This document shows, piece after piece, positions 5,655 through 6,179 of a stretch of 6,179 nucleotides of DNA. A program made the translations under genes and the position numbers. The DNA comes from Calditrichota bacterium. GTDB lineage: Bacteria; Zixibacteria; MSB-5A5; GN15; FEB-12. Location: assembly GCA_030641085.1 (NCBI GenBank), contig DAOWIC010000189.1:1-6179 (forward strand), written 5' to 3'. The stretch's first letter is position 1. Each line of letters begins with the position of its first letter. The notes under the pieces are model-generated. The model worked only from the letters and a program-made list of their open reading frames with translations, was not told where the DNA came from and made no database searches.

Positions 5655-6179
5655 ATGGACACGAACGAGACTAAGACGTGCCAGGTCAAGATGCACGACG
5701 GCAGTCCGTGCGGACGGCCGCTATATGACCACGAGCATTGCATCTGCCACAGCGAAGACCCGAATAAGGACTCAGTGGAGATGCTTAAGGTTTTCCGAAA
5801 TGAAAAAAACCGCCAGAAAGGCAATGTCCATGACTTCACGCGTTTTGTGTTCAATGCGGACGTGGATCTGAAGCGATACACGTTTGCTAAGGAGGCGTTC
5901 TTCGACGGGGCAATATTCAGAGGGAAGGTAGAACTTATATCCGCTGCGTTTGCGGGTGGAGCGTCCTTCCAACGCGCGGAATTTCACGAGTATGCCAATT
6001 TCCGGAAAACCGAGTTCGTCCATGCCAATTTCAATAATGCAACGTTCTACCACGATGTCGATTTCAAATCTATAGAATGCCTCGGCGATGCGCACTTTGA
6101 AGAAGTGACCTTTACCAGTTGTGCCACATTTGAAGACGCCCGTTTTAGGAAGCAACTATCCTTCTCCGGTAGTGAGTTC
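5655..6179 (+). CDS. Pentapeptide-repeat protein with N-terminal zinc-knuckle-like motif (3' end outside window)
   Basis: The frame is open for 175 codons from ATG 5655 to the right edge with no stop, so the gene is cut by the window. The N-terminus carries Cys9, Cys19, Cys29 and His32 (C-x9-C-x9-C-x2-H, ending C-I-C-H-S-E-D), a pattern I read as a small zinc-binding knuckle. Similar 'Y-C-I-F-H' starts occur in other bacterial pentapeptide-repeat proteins. A charged linker (about 36-60) follows. From about residue 61 there is a ladder of aromatic residues in A-x-F units: Phe at 105, 110, 116, 121, 126, 131, 137, 148, 153, 159, 164, 170 and 175. The spacing alternates between five and six residues over much of its length, as in the Pentapeptide_3 type. 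Such repeats fold as a right-handed quadrilateral beta-helix. No signal peptide or membrane segment is visible in this part. The function is not known; related repeats occur in DNA-mimic, effector and membrane-linked proteins, and none of these can be chosen here. Its codon use differs from that of its neighbours (see findings). It begins 114 bp after mnmA and probably has its own transcription unit. Confidence 0.85.
   Translation, partial: MDTNETKTCQVKMHDGSPCGRPLYDHEHCICHSEDPNKDSVEMLKVFRNEKNRQKGNVHDFTRFVFNADVDLKRYTFAKEAFFDGAIFRGKVELISAAFAGGASFQRAEFHEYANFRKTEFVHANFNNATFYHDVDFKSIECLGDAHFEEVTFTSCATFEDARFRKQLSFSGSEF

Noticed and set aside
5498..6155. Two 127-codon open frames on the - strand near the right end
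   Set aside because: The + strand here carries an open frame with a good ribosome binding site, a Cys/His motif and a clear aromatic repeat ladder. The antisense frames are its mirror.

Overview
The window reads as a piece of a Gram-negative (diderm) bacterial chromosome. It is moderately GC-rich by eye, densely coded, and every gene is on the + strand. The diderm call is firm because the first two genes encode an outer-membrane biogenesis pair: a TamB C-terminus and an Omp85-family beta-barrel with POTRA domains. The exact lineage cannot be read from the sequence. The tamB-before-Omp85 order and the CxxC form of MnmA suggest a lineage away from Enterobacteria, perhaps near the FCB/Zixibacteria group, but this is a weak inference.

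Layout. (1) Positions 3-1163 hold the C-terminal 386 residues of a TamB-like (DUF490) protein whose start lies before the window. (2) Positions 1164-3140 hold a TamA/BamA-like Omp85 protein. It starts with GTG directly after the tamB stop, so the two genes are almost certainly one operon. (3) A 75-bp gap leads to a NifS/IscS-type cysteine desulfurase (3216-4388). (4) A strong rho-independent terminator-like hairpin sits at 4415-4441. (5) mnmA, the tRNA-specific 2-thiouridylase, starts only 13 bp after the hairpin (ATG at 4455, stop at 5540). (6) A 114-bp spacer contains a small hairpin. (7) A pentapeptide-repeat protein with an N-terminal zinc-knuckle-like Cys/His motif starts at 5655 and runs off the right edge.

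How the genes work together. TamB and the Omp85 protein form one functional pair: a periplasm-spanning beta-sheet protein and its outer-membrane partner, concerned with insertion of outer-membrane proteins and/or lipid transport. The desulfurase and MnmA form a second pair: the desulfurase takes sulfur from cysteine as a persulfide, and MnmA uses it to make 2-thiouridine at tRNA position 34. No IscU, SufU or Tus relay gene is visible between them, so direct transfer, as known for Bacillus YrvO-MnmA, is plausible. The last gene has different codon use and looks like an accessory gene.

Most of the window is ordinary housekeeping content, and I see no evidence of a new multi-gene system. The most useful points for a second look are the terminator placed in the leader of mnmA, the cysteine-rich MnmA, and the partial zinc-knuckle pentapeptide-repeat gene at the right edge.
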